NCBI GenBank assembly: GCA_031553075.1
Contig: JAVBLX010000087.1
Coordinates: 4,036 to 68,035, forward strand
DNA: 64,000 bases
From: DIGJ01 sp031553075
GTDB taxonomy: Bacteria; Bacillota; Clostridia; Lachnospirales; Lachnospiraceae
Reading direction: 5' to 3'
Shown: piece by piece, positions 35,285 through 43,912 of the stretch
Layout of the letters: the number at the start of each line of letters is the position of its first letter
Position numbering within the stretch: the first letter of the stretch is position 1
Program-made: the position numbers and the translations under genes
Notes under the pieces: generated by a model
Seen by the model: the letters and a program-made list of their open reading frames with translations, nothing else
Databases searched by the model: none
What the model was told of the DNA's origin: nothing

Positions 35285-37006
35285 TTACTGGACTTCCACT
35301 ACATCGCCATGTGTAATTCCGCCTTCGCCAAACGTATCTACCCTGACAAAGTAGTCCTGTCCCTTTACTAGTGCTTTTATAACCTTTTCCTGTTCACCAT
35401 AAACTGTATAACAATGATAAAGCTTTTCTCTGTCATGTCCCCAAAGGACATTACATCCGATTGCCGTATCCGCTTTAAAGGATACTTTCATATCAAAATC
35501 ATTCAGTCTTACTGCTTTTACTGCTTCTGCCTTTTTAGGGGCATCCTTTTTACATTTTCCAAAGATACGAAGTCCACTTACAGTCGCAGGCTGATGAAAC
35601 GGCAGCTTTTTCACTGTTAAACGAATATATCTGGCCTTAATGCCCTCTTCTTTTACCACTAAATCGTGAGACAAATCCGTTTTTGACTTTGATTTATCCG
35701 CAAATATGCTATAATCTCTATCGTCCTGACTTACCTCTAATATCCACTGGGTATAATGCGTTCCATTATCAATAAAACGTTTCATCGCGATGTTTCCCTG
35801 CCGTTTTTCACCCTTTGGCAATTTTGAGCGCAAATGATCATCCGCAAAGTTAATCTGCACCGCTCTGACATCCATTACTTCACCTAAGTCCACTTTAAGC
35901 CATTCATTGGAACCAGCCGACGCTGCACGCCACCATGTCTGAACATTCTCCTCCGTGGCATTTTGGGGCTCTTTCCCTTTTTGAAAAGAAGAAGCAGTGG
36001 CACTTTTTCCGGCAGATAAAAGCATCCATTCCGGTTCCAGCCATGGATCAAAACGTTCCTGCGGCACCGGCATTACCCAATCGCCAAAACGCTGGTTACA
36101 AAATAGCTCACCATCTTCGTCAAATCCCGCCGGCCACATTCCCACACGGCGTTCAAACATATATCCCATACAAATTCGCAAGGTTGACGTGTGCCACCAG
36201 TTTCCGTACTTATCACACATTGTCGAACCGTGACCGGCTCCCGGTATAAAACCTCCGGGTTTGTAGGAATATGGATTATTTTCAGCTAAGGTAAACGGTC
36301 CTAATGGTGACTGGGAAACATATACACCATCCAAATAAATATTATATTGCGCTCCGGGTGCTGCATATTGTAAATAATATTTTCCATTATGTTTATCCAT
36401 CCATGGTCCTTCAATATTGGGATCATCACCAAGCATTTTTTCTATCAGTCTTTTTTTCTCCAAGCTGTGATCTTCGCCGGATCTTTCGTATCCACACCGA
36501 TCCATTTGATTCAGAAAAAGCTCTTTGGGTTCGCCTAATGGCGTCATGTCCTCTGGATTAAGCTCTACACCTTTCATGGGAATCTTATTCGAACAGCCCC
36601 AATAGAGATAGACTTTTCCATCCTCATCTGCAAACAGGTTCGGATCCCAGAAGCTGAACGTACAGGATACCTCTTCAAATGGTTCCTCAATCGGGTTTTT
36701 GCTGCGGAAGAACGGACTATTAATTCCCGGATCTTTTGAAGCTGACAAATAAATATAATCCCCTACTACTCTTACATCTGGCGCATAATCATAGATTGGC
36801 GTTACCCCTCTAAGGGAATAATACTTCCAATGAGCCAAATCTTCGGACACAAAAAATCCGGCACCCATGGAAAAAAACAAATAATACTTTCCCTTAAACA
36901 AAATCATACTGGGATCCGCGCCCTCTCTTGTAACGGCCTTCTTCCCGAAGAATGTGGTAAATTGATATTTATACTCAAAATTCATGGGGTTGCTAAGATA
37001 GTTCAT
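35285..37006 (-). CDS. GH43 glycosidase with a discoidin-type C-terminal domain
   Basis: A 573-residue protein. The five-bladed propeller has the base candidate Asp31 (REGADPSM), FWDPNLFADEDGKVYLYWG with the pKa-modulating Asp121, and the acid candidate Glu199 (NIEGPWMDKHNGKYYL). After about residue 340 a coagulation-factor 5/8-type (discoidin) domain begins (SATASSF, then WWRAASAGSNEWLKVDLGE), and an Fn3-like segment may follow. GH43 enzymes release arabinofuranose, xylose or galactose from side chains. No signal peptide. A discoidin-type binding module on an intracellular enzyme is unusual and suggests that oligosaccharides rather than polymers are bound. GAAAGGAG precedes the ATG. Confidence 0.85.
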   Translation of the reverse strand: MNYLSNPMNFEYKYQFTTFFGKKAVTREGADPSMILFKGKYYLFFSMGAGFFVSEDLAHWKYYSLRGVTPIYDYAPDVRVVGDYIYLSASKDPGINSPFFRSKNPIEEPFEEVSCTFSFWDPNLFADEDGKVYLYWGCSNKIPMKGVELNPEDMTPLGEPKELFLNQMDRCGYERSGEDHSLEKKRLIEKMLGDDPNIEGPWMDKHNGKYYLQYAAPGAQYNIYLDGVYVSQSPLGPFTLAENNPYSYKPGGFIPGAGHGSTMCDKYGNWWHTSTLRICMGYMFERRVGMWPAGFDEDGELFCNQRFGDWVMPVPQERFDPWLEPEWMLLSAGKSATASSFQKGKEPQNATEENVQTWWRAASAGSNEWLKVDLGEVMDVRAVQINFADDHLRSKLPKGEKRQGNIAMKRFIDNGTHYTQWILEVSQDDRDYSIFADKSKSKTDLSHDLVVKEEGIKARYIRLTVKKLPFHQPATVSGLRIFGKCKKDAPKKAEAVKAVRLNDFDMKVSFKADTAIGCNVLWGHDREKLYHCYTVYGEQEKVIKALVKGQDYFVRVDTFGEGGITHGDVVEVQ

Positions 37007-37023
37007 AAATAGCTCCTTTCAAA

Positions 37024-38406
37024 TTAAACCTCCACCTGTTTTTCCGCCATGAGCTTTTTATTTTGTTTCTCCACATTCATAAATAGAAGCAGTACTGTAA
37101 TCAAAATCTGACATATAATCGGAAAACCAATAAAAATAAAGGTAATCATATTCAATGTCCCCTGTGGTAGGGTTACTGCCAGTCCATCATAATGAACTGC
37201 TGAGAGCAACCATCCGACACTGGCAACACCCAGCGCGTTTCCCACTTTTACTCCCATCGAATTACAACTGCTAACCGTTGCTTCTATTGACACACCATCC
37301 TTTAGCTTGGAATAGTTACAGATTTCTCCTATCAATGCTCCAATCGTTCCCAGATATGGTCCCTGGAAAAGGTAAAACAGTACTTCTCCGAATACGATTA
37401 ATGGGAAAATCCCTTTCATCCCGCCAATGATTACCAGAATGTAACACGCACAGGACATAATTCTGGTGTACAGATTTGCTTTATACAAACCAAATTTTTT
37501 CATGAATGCTGCTGAAAGCAGTATTCCAATAATCGTTCCTGAACCAGCTAACCCCAAGAGCGTCTGTGTTCCGGCAGCATTATTCACATCCCCTAATACT
37601 CTGATGCAGTAATAAGGAACAGCTGCTCCCAGTGCCGAAATAGAAACTGTATATAAAAACATAATTCCTAACTGACTGAGAAAATATCTGTTCTTTAAGA
37701 GATATCCGATGTTTTGAACCAGATCCTTTAGTACGCCATTTTCATTTTCCTGTTTCTGTTCTTCCTCTTCTATCGGAAGTTCTTTGACAGAAAATACATA
37801 GATTAATTCTACCACAGCAAATATAATACTAAATACAATTGCCAGCATTCTCCAGCCTTGAACACCTCCGCCAAATTTGGCAATCAGCATCATATACGTT
37901 CCGGTTACAAGAATATTCGCTACTGTACCAACAATAAAATTACTCATACTCATAAATACTCGTTCCTGCGAATTCTTTGTCGCATATAGCATCATTGTGT
38001 TATGAGCAACATAAAATATGGTTGAAAATATGTCACTGTAGACGGTATATGTAATAAAAAAGTAGATATATTTCACCGTATCAGATGCCTGTAATGGGAT
38101 AAAGAAAAATGCGATACAGGTAATAACCATAAACGGAATCATCCGCAAAATCCATATTCTTGCCTTCCCCCATTTGTGGCGTGTTCGATCGATAATGGTG
38201 CCCGCAAAAACATCTGTCACACCATCCAAAACCTTACTGACCGCAATCAGCATTGCTACGATTCCAGCGTTCAATCCTACATAATCTGTTAGGAACAGCA
38301 TGGCGTAGACAGAAATTATCTGAAGAACGTTATAACCTCCATTCCCGAAGCCATATGACGTAATTGACCATTTGCTCAATGTTCTGCCTTCTTTCATTTT
38401 TTTCAT
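37024..38406 (-). CDS. GPH-family sugar:cation symporter B
   Basis: A roughly 460-residue transporter with 12 hydrophobic segments. The N-terminus reads LSKWSITSYGFGNGGYNVLQ. The loop motif DGVTDVFAGTIIDRTRHKWG is typical of GPH symporters. The C-terminus has the charged tail VEKQNKKLMAEKQVEV. It shares most blocks with the symporter at 49335 (for example VAMLIAVSKVLDGVTDVFAG), so these two are close paralogues. The start is the ATG of MKKMKEGRTL set by AAGGAGG eight bases upstream. It is flanked by GH2 and GH43 genes in the same direction and is the likely entry route for their substrate. Confidence 0.88.
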   Translation of the reverse strand: MKKMKEGRTLSKWSITSYGFGNGGYNVLQIISVYAMLFLTDYVGLNAGIVAMLIAVSKVLDGVTDVFAGTIIDRTRHKWGKARIWILRMIPFMVITCIAFFFIPLQASDTVKYIYFFITYTVYSDIFSTIFYVAHNTMMLYATKNSQERVFMSMSNFIVGTVANILVTGTYMMLIAKFGGGVQGWRMLAIVFSIIFAVVELIYVFSVKELPIEEEEQKQENENGVLKDLVQNIGYLLKNRYFLSQLGIMFLYTVSISALGAAVPYYCIRVLGDVNNAAGTQTLLGLAGSGTIIGILLSAAFMKKFGLYKANLYTRIMSCACYILVIIGGMKGIFPLIVFGEVLFYLFQGPYLGTIGALIGEICNYSKLKDGVSIEATVSSCNSMGVKVGNALGVASVGWLLSAVHYDGLAVTLPQGTLNMITFIFIGFPIICQILITVLLLFMNVEKQNKKLMAEKQVEV

Positions 38407-38424
38407 TGTAAAACCCTCCTTCAT

Positions 38425-38609
38425 TATCGTGCGTGTTTCTGTAGCTCTTCATGCCACCCAGACATACAATACTTTCTAACGCAATCTCATAAGCAATTTT
38501 ATTTTTCCTATATCAAGTATACAATTTAGTGCCCCAAACTATCGTATTATTATTTCTTTTATTTCATTTTGCGGTATCATTTTAGATAATAAATAAAAAC
38601 GGAAACTTT
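38425..38609 (-). promoter_or_regulatory. Possible internal promoter of the long operon
   Basis: This 185-base gap is the longest inside the minus-strand run. It is AT-rich and holds candidate hexamers (TTGCTT, then TATTGT, spaced about 19 bases) but nothing strong. A second transcript for the symporter and downstream genes may start here. Confidence 0.25.
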
Positions 38610-41015
38610 TTATTTTACGCGAATTATCACGCTGCTTTCCGGCAAACCATCAGTAGTAATCAGCACTTTGATTTCTCCTGCTTGGTAGCCACTGCGGACA
38701 ATCACCTGCATCCGTCCCTGATAGGTCGTAAATGAGTTCCCAATATAGACCTCGGAAGTCCTTGGGTTCCCGCTACCCACGCCTTGAAGTGTACCGGCTC
38801 CTTCTACAGATACAGACACCTTCTTTTCTGAAAGCATTTTAATAATTCCATTTTTATCAGTAACTTCCACATTGATGTACGCCAGGTCTTCCCCATTGGC
38901 AAAAATCATATCGTTTTCCGCCTTAACCTTGAGTATGGTTTCTGTTCCTGCTGATTTTAGCTGTGCTCTGGCAATTTGCCGTCCCGCTTTATCATAGCTT
39001 ACTGCCTCAAGAGATCCTGGTTGATAAACTGTATCAAAAGCGGCAACAAACTCCTTTAACTCTTTTTTTCCCAATGATTCTTTGTCCTTGAAAAGTTCAA
39101 CAGAATGCCCCTGACTATAAACTTCAATCCGGGCTTTTTTTCCTTCGCAACCTGGCCAGCTCCAGCTATTTACCGCATCGGTATGCCGATAGCCGGAAAA
39201 CTTTGTTTTTTCACCAGAGTGATTCACTGGGCGAACCGCAATATAAGGTTTCTTGTATTCTCCCCAAACAATTGCCGCCAGATAACTTATCGTATCGCGA
39301 TATCCTATCAAGTCAATTGCACCCGTATACGCAGAAATGGTTGGATATGGTTTCATAAATCCGCCGCTCTTTTTTCCATAATCGTAAACACCAGCCCCTA
39401 CTTCACCTAAATAATCCCATCCTGTCCACATAAAGTCACCGATTATGTAAGGATATTTCTTTACCAGCTCCCAATTTTTTGCAATTTGAGGTGGCATGGT
39501 TTCCGAGCCAACCATAATTCGTTCAGGGCATAATTCGTGATGCCCTTCATACACCTTGTCGCCATAGTTATAACCAGCAATATCTACATTTGCAAAGGTT
39601 TCTGCGACTCCGGCTTCCGTATTCTTTGGCTTCATCATCAATTTCATAACAGCCGGAGCTGCAGCCACCATAATGTTAATCATGGCAGAACCGCCAATTT
39701 TATCATCCTTATTTTCTTCTAACGGGTCTACTACATCCCCTTTCTCAGGTGTTCCACTGCCAACGCCAATCTTGACCCCTTTTCTCGCCAGCATATTCAT
39801 CATGATATTGGGGCATACTGTTACAGGACGAGTAGAATCAAGGTCATGGCACAGCTTTGTCATTTCGCCTGCTAACTCAGCGCCATCCGGTCGTGCCGTA
39901 TCTGATATTTCATTTCCAATTGAGTACATGATCACGCTGGGATGATTGCGATCCTTTACGACCATTTTTTCCAGATCTTTTTTCCATTCTTCCTCAAAGT
40001 CCAAAACATATCCATACATACCGCCATTATCCCGCCAACTGTCAAAGGCTTCATCCATTACATACATCCCCAGCTCATCGCACGCCCGCAATAGCACTTT
40101 ACTCAAAGGATAATGAGAACTGCGAATGGCATTAAAGCCCGCTTCCTTCATGATTTTGATCCGGCGGTATGCTGCCCGCTCAAATTCACAAGCTCCTAAA
40201 ATACCGTTATCATGATGAACACATCCTCCTTGCAGCTTGATGCACTTATCATTTACTTTCAGACCGTACTGAGCATTCCATGTCAGCGTACGAATTCCAA
40301 AACACTCCGTTTCTTCATCCAATACGGTGCCATTCTTCATTAATGTTACCCTTGCTTTATACAAGTTTGGATGATCAATATCCCATAAATGTGCATTGGG
40401 AATGGTAAGCTCACAAGTAGTTCCCTTTCCCTCAGCCACCCATTTCCCCCGATAGAAAATTTCCGTTTTCACTTCTGCTTCAGAAGAAGCTGTTGTGTCA
40501 ATGGAAATTCCAATGACAGCCGGTTGAATGGATTTTGTTTTAATGGTAATGCCATTTTGTTTAATATGCTCGGCATTACCCAGATACAAATAGACCGGGC
40601 GATAGATTCCATTGCCAGGATACCATCTGGAATTGGGTACTTGACTGCAATGCACAAATACCTTGATTTCATTTTCCTGCCCAATATTTAGTTGTTGAGT
40701 TAAATCAATGTAAAAATTACTATATCCATATACACAGCCACCCAATTCTTTGCCGTTAAGGTACACCTTACTATCCATGTAGACACCTTCAAATTCAAGA
40801 ATTGCGTTCTTATCACGGAAGCTCTCATCGGCAAAAAATTTCTTAACATAGTAGTAATCACCGCTGGGAAAGAATCCGGTAAAATTGCCATTTTTTAATT
40901 TTGGCAGGCGTTTCTGATACAGCATGGCATCATGAGGTAAATGTACTACCTGGACATTTTCTTCCTCCCCTTTTTTATAATAGCTCCAGTCTTTATTAAA
41001 ATTAATTTTTTTCAT
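38610..41015 (-). CDS. GH2 beta-glycosidase 1
   Basis: An 801-residue glycoside hydrolase. Two N-terminal beta domains (GDYYYVKKFFADESFRDKNA, then VYLNGKELGGCVYGYSNFYI) precede a TIM barrel with FNAIRSSHYPLSKVLLRACD. The acid/base Glu is in MYSIGNEISD (near residue 367) and the nucleophile Glu in MVGSETMP (near 503). WDYLGEVGAGVYDY and a C-terminal immunoglobulin-like domain with SGNPRTSE follow. GH2 members are beta-galactosidases, glucuronidases, mannosidases and others; which applies here is not clear. It lacks a signal peptide. It is a paralogue of the GH2 at 43913. AGGAGCTG precedes the ATG. Confidence 0.9.
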   Translation of the reverse strand: MKKINFNKDWSYYKKGEEENVQVVHLPHDAMLYQKRLPKLKNGNFTGFFPSGDYYYVKKFFADESFRDKNAILEFEGVYMDSKVYLNGKELGGCVYGYSNFYIDLTQQLNIGQENEIKVFVHCSQVPNSRWYPGNGIYRPVYLYLGNAEHIKQNGITIKTKSIQPAVIGISIDTTASSEAEVKTEIFYRGKWVAEGKGTTCELTIPNAHLWDIDHPNLYKARVTLMKNGTVLDEETECFGIRTLTWNAQYGLKVNDKCIKLQGGCVHHDNGILGACEFERAAYRRIKIMKEAGFNAIRSSHYPLSKVLLRACDELGMYVMDEAFDSWRDNGGMYGYVLDFEEEWKKDLEKMVVKDRNHPSVIMYSIGNEISDTARPDGAELAGEMTKLCHDLDSTRPVTVCPNIMMNMLARKGVKIGVGSGTPEKGDVVDPLEENKDDKIGGSAMINIMVAAAPAVMKLMMKPKNTEAGVAETFANVDIAGYNYGDKVYEGHHELCPERIMVGSETMPPQIAKNWELVKKYPYIIGDFMWTGWDYLGEVGAGVYDYGKKSGGFMKPYPTISAYTGAIDLIGYRDTISYLAAIVWGEYKKPYIAVRPVNHSGEKTKFSGYRHTDAVNSWSWPGCEGKKARIEVYSQGHSVELFKDKESLGKKELKEFVAAFDTVYQPGSLEAVSYDKAGRQIARAQLKSAGTETILKVKAENDMIFANGEDLAYINVEVTDKNGIIKMLSEKKVSVSVEGAGTLQGVGSGNPRTSEVYIGNSFTTYQGRMQVIVRSGYQAGEIKVLITTDGLPESSVIIRVK

Positions 41016-41028
41016 TTTCAGCTCCTAT

Positions 41029-41979
41029 CTATGCGCAACACGCATTCAACCATTTTATATATTTTTCAATCCATGAGATATACTTTTTATTCACAGAAAA
41101 CCCATGTCCGGCTCCCTCTAATACAATTGTTTCACGAGGAATCCCAATCTCTTCCAATCGATTCCCATATTTATCAATTCCTTTGAGCATATCTTTGGTT
41201 CCATAGCAAAGAAACTGGGGAATGTTTGAAGGCTGCAGGTTTTTGGTCAAAGAATATTTCTTTTGTAAAGTGACTCGCTTCGACTCGTCAAAGAAATCAT
41301 CTCCTGCTAACAAACATAGCATATTGGGATTTTCATCAAAATTAGTAACCGGATAAATGAGTCCAAGAAAGCTGGGTATACCATCCATCAAATCAATATC
41401 GTCTGATTTATACCCTGGATAATCCACCATTTTATTCCCCAGCAAGATTGTACTTGCTCCAGCCACATAACCTCCTGCTGAGAATCCCATTGCACCAATT
41501 TTCTCCGGTTTCAAATTATATTCTGCGGCATGATAGCGTACATAGCGGATTGCCCGCTGCATATCCAGATAGCAAACCGGAGCTTCATATGGATTCATGC
41601 GGTATTCTAAAACAAATGCCGTAATGTTATTCTGGTTCAATATTTTTGCAATTTCATATCCTTCGTTTTCCCTGGATTGGGTACAAAATCCACCGCCTGG
41701 TGCAATAATTACTGCCGTATCGCTTCCCTTCACAAGAAATGGAATTAAATTGGGGACATCATCAAAATATTCGCTCACTTTACCATTTTTGATTTCATCC
41801 AGATAAGTATAGGTATCTAAACCAGACGAATCCTTAGCGATATTTGTTCCGAATACATCCTTAATCCAGCTTATCATGGCAAACGGCTTCCATTTATGCT
41901 TGATGTTCATGACATCTATCTTTCGTTTTTCAGGATTGTTGTAGGGAATCTTCGTTCCCCAGATTGTTAGCTTCTCCAT
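41029..41979 (-). CDS. BD-FAE-like carbohydrate esterase
   Basis: A 316-residue alpha/beta hydrolase. It has the oxyanion block VIIAPGGGFCTQSRENEGYE, the nucleophile elbow MGFSAGGYVAGAS, a likely acid Asp in CYGTKDMLKG and His in EGAGHGFSVNKKY. These blocks resemble the bacterial esterases that deacylate plant glycans. It lies 13 bases before the GH2 gene and eight after the deacetylase stop, so it is inside the operon. Its 3' end is duplicated as a scrap at 54709-54820. The C-terminus ends LNACCA. AGAAAGG precedes the ATG. Confidence 0.85.
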   Translation of the reverse strand: MEKLTIWGTKIPYNNPEKRKIDVMNIKHKWKPFAMISWIKDVFGTNIAKDSSGLDTYTYLDEIKNGKVSEYFDDVPNLIPFLVKGSDTAVIIAPGGGFCTQSRENEGYEIAKILNQNNITAFVLEYRMNPYEAPVCYLDMQRAIRYVRYHAAEYNLKPEKIGAMGFSAGGYVAGASTILLGNKMVDYPGYKSDDIDLMDGIPSFLGLIYPVTNFDENPNMLCLLAGDDFFDESKRVTLQKKYSLTKNLQPSNIPQFLCYGTKDMLKGIDKYGNRLEEIGIPRETIVLEGAGHGFSVNKKYISWIEKYIKWLNACCA

Positions 41980-41987
41980 AATTGTTC

Positions 41988-42731
41988 TTAAACCTTTCTA
42001 CTCATCAACGCATCATGATTTGTACAATTTTTGATTTCCGGATGACTTGCCACCAGCTCACAAAAACGTCTTAATTTATTCCAGTTACATTGAGGACTTC
42101 CAAAATCAAATTCATATCCATGTCCCCAGACATAAAAGAGTTGATCTTTATCGGTTTGCGTATGAATAAAGGTGTGAAAAAGATCAAATAATTTTGAAGA
42201 TGGAAAAGAACAAGTTGCCGCCCATTTCAAAGGGTCTTTGGGATAACCAAAACTGGTATCTGAAGAAACCGTACGAGCATATTCAACTCCCTGCTCTTTT
42301 AAGTATTTCCTTACTCTTTTATTATTCATTCCCCCTGCATACGCCATTCCCACTACTTCTTTACCTGTTAGCTTCTTTAGTGCCACAATATCGCCCAAAA
42401 TCTCCTGATGCAGTTCAGCCTCTGATAGTGATATGGTAGTTAAATGCTGACAGCCATGGGCTGCAATTTCAAAATCATTATATACCTGCACAATCTCATC
42501 TGACGGGATGCGAAACGAAGGTGTGTATTTTAGCATTCCATCCTTTGGCTTTTTCCCAGGCTTTGTCGCTATAAATGCCAAATCCCCAATTCGTCCTACA
42601 TAGCCATCTGTCCCCAGCATTCCAGAATTCAAATTAAAGGTTGCACCAAATAACCCATATGTTTTCAAAATCTCGATGATTTTTTTATCTTGCTCCAGAC
42701 CGTCATCAAAGCTAAATGTAATATATTTCAT
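41988..42731 (-). CDS. Polysaccharide deacetylase-like (CE4-type) protein
   Basis: A 247-residue NodB-like protein. The metal and catalytic block is YITFSFDDG (Asp9, Asp10) and the histidine pair is His92 and His96 in AAHGCQHLT, the HxxxH spacing of CE4 deacetylases. No signal peptide, whereas most CE4 enzymes act outside the cell, so it may deacetylate imported oligosaccharides. The typical C-terminal His motif could be LFDLFHTFIHT or YVWGHGYEF. AGGTGGG precedes the ATG. Confidence 0.82.
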   Translation of the reverse strand: MKYITFSFDDGLEQDKKIIEILKTYGLFGATFNLNSGMLGTDGYVGRIGDLAFIATKPGKKPKDGMLKYTPSFRIPSDEIVQVYNDFEIAAHGCQHLTTISLSEAELHQEILGDIVALKKLTGKEVVGMAYAGGMNNKRVRKYLKEQGVEYARTVSSDTSFGYPKDPLKWAATCSFPSSKLFDLFHTFIHTQTDKDQLFYVWGHGYEFDFGSPQCNWNKLRRFCELVASHPEIKNCTNHDALMSRKV

Positions 42732-42774
42732 ATGGCATACCCACCTACCAATCTCATTGCCGTTTTTATTTGCT

Positions 42775-43869
42775 TTATCTATTTCCTAACCATTCATTAA
42801 TTTTTGCAGCAACATTGGCTCCGTATATTGCATGACCTGCATCATTTGGATGAAGGTATCCATCTGCGTAGTATCCAGGATCATGGGGAACCAACGTAGA
42901 TCCATTTAAAACCAGTGTATGCTTCATTTTTTGCGCCCGCCGCTCAATCATATGGCGTATCTCATCCAATTCCTTCGTAACTGCCGCCACATATTCATCC
43001 GCTCTCCAGATTGGTGTAATAACCACCTTGGGGATATTTTCAAATAATACTTCAATTTTTTCAAAATACCTGTCCATCTGCTGCCGAACCAGCTCTACAG
43101 TTGGAGCAAAGTTCCAGTCGTTTGTGCCATACGCAATAGTAATAAGATCTGGTGCAAAATCAAGATACTCCAAACCATTCAGGCAATCAACATAAAAGGT
43201 GTTTCCGGAAACCCCCTGATTTATGATTTCCATATCCAGCTCGTTTGCCATCTGCATTACATAGGAATAGTTTGGATGATGGGTATTGCCACCAGAGGTA
43301 ATGGAATCACCTAAGCATAATAAGCGTTTCTTGTTGTGCTCACATGGTTTCACAACACCATCCAGCATAAAATCCCTGATTCCAATCCGTAGATGAGGCA
43401 ATGCCAGACATACTTCCACCTCATCCTTTTCAGGATGAGGATAGAAAAATTCGATTTTACCGTTTTTATACTTCGTATGGGCAAATAGCCGCCCCTCTAT
43501 ATATAGTTCCAGTGGATTTAAGATCGTCTTCGAAGAGTATTTATTTTTATCAGCAGACACCTTAAAATGAGCCCTCTTAACTGCCTTTCCATACTGTTGG
43601 TAAAATGTAGTAGGCTGAAATATGACCTTTAATGCCCGAAGCATGTGGTCTCCCTTCTTGCAGGAAAAACTCAAATGAGACCCTGTCGTTTTAAAACGCA
43701 GACAAGTTCCATTTTGTGCCATAGCTTCCACATCAAACATATTATTAAATGTAAGCACTTGCTTTTGCTGAGGTAAAAATCGTTCAAAATATGTATACCC
43801 CTTCTTGTCCACAGTAGTCATTAAAGTATTCCAGGCAAACTGCTTTACATCATAAATACATTCTGTCAT
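42775..43869 (-). CDS. SGNH/GDSL-type esterase 1
   Basis: A 364-residue two-domain protein. Residues up to about 150 form a beta-rich domain, and the SGNH domain starts with LLCLGDSITSGGNTHHPNYS (Ser nucleophile). Block II is NQGVSGNTFY, block III is AYGTNDWNF and block V is DGYLHPNDAGH (Asp and His). Such enzymes remove acetyl or acyl groups from carbohydrates. No signal peptide. It lies 43 bases after the GH2 gene and 43 before the deacetylase gene, with AAAGGGG upstream of the ATG. Confidence 0.87.
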   Translation of the reverse strand: MTECIYDVKQFAWNTLMTTVDKKGYTYFERFLPQQKQVLTFNNMFDVEAMAQNGTCLRFKTTGSHLSFSCKKGDHMLRALKVIFQPTTFYQQYGKAVKRAHFKVSADKNKYSSKTILNPLELYIEGRLFAHTKYKNGKIEFFYPHPEKDEVEVCLALPHLRIGIRDFMLDGVVKPCEHNKKRLLCLGDSITSGGNTHHPNYSYVMQMANELDMEIINQGVSGNTFYVDCLNGLEYLDFAPDLITIAYGTNDWNFAPTVELVRQQMDRYFEKIEVLFENIPKVVITPIWRADEYVAAVTKELDEIRHMIERRAQKMKHTLVLNGSTLVPHDPGYYADGYLHPNDAGHAIYGANVAAKINEWLGNR

Positions 43870-43912
43870 ACCAATCCCCTTTCGCTTCCTTGCAACTTTT
43901 CATTTGCTTTGA

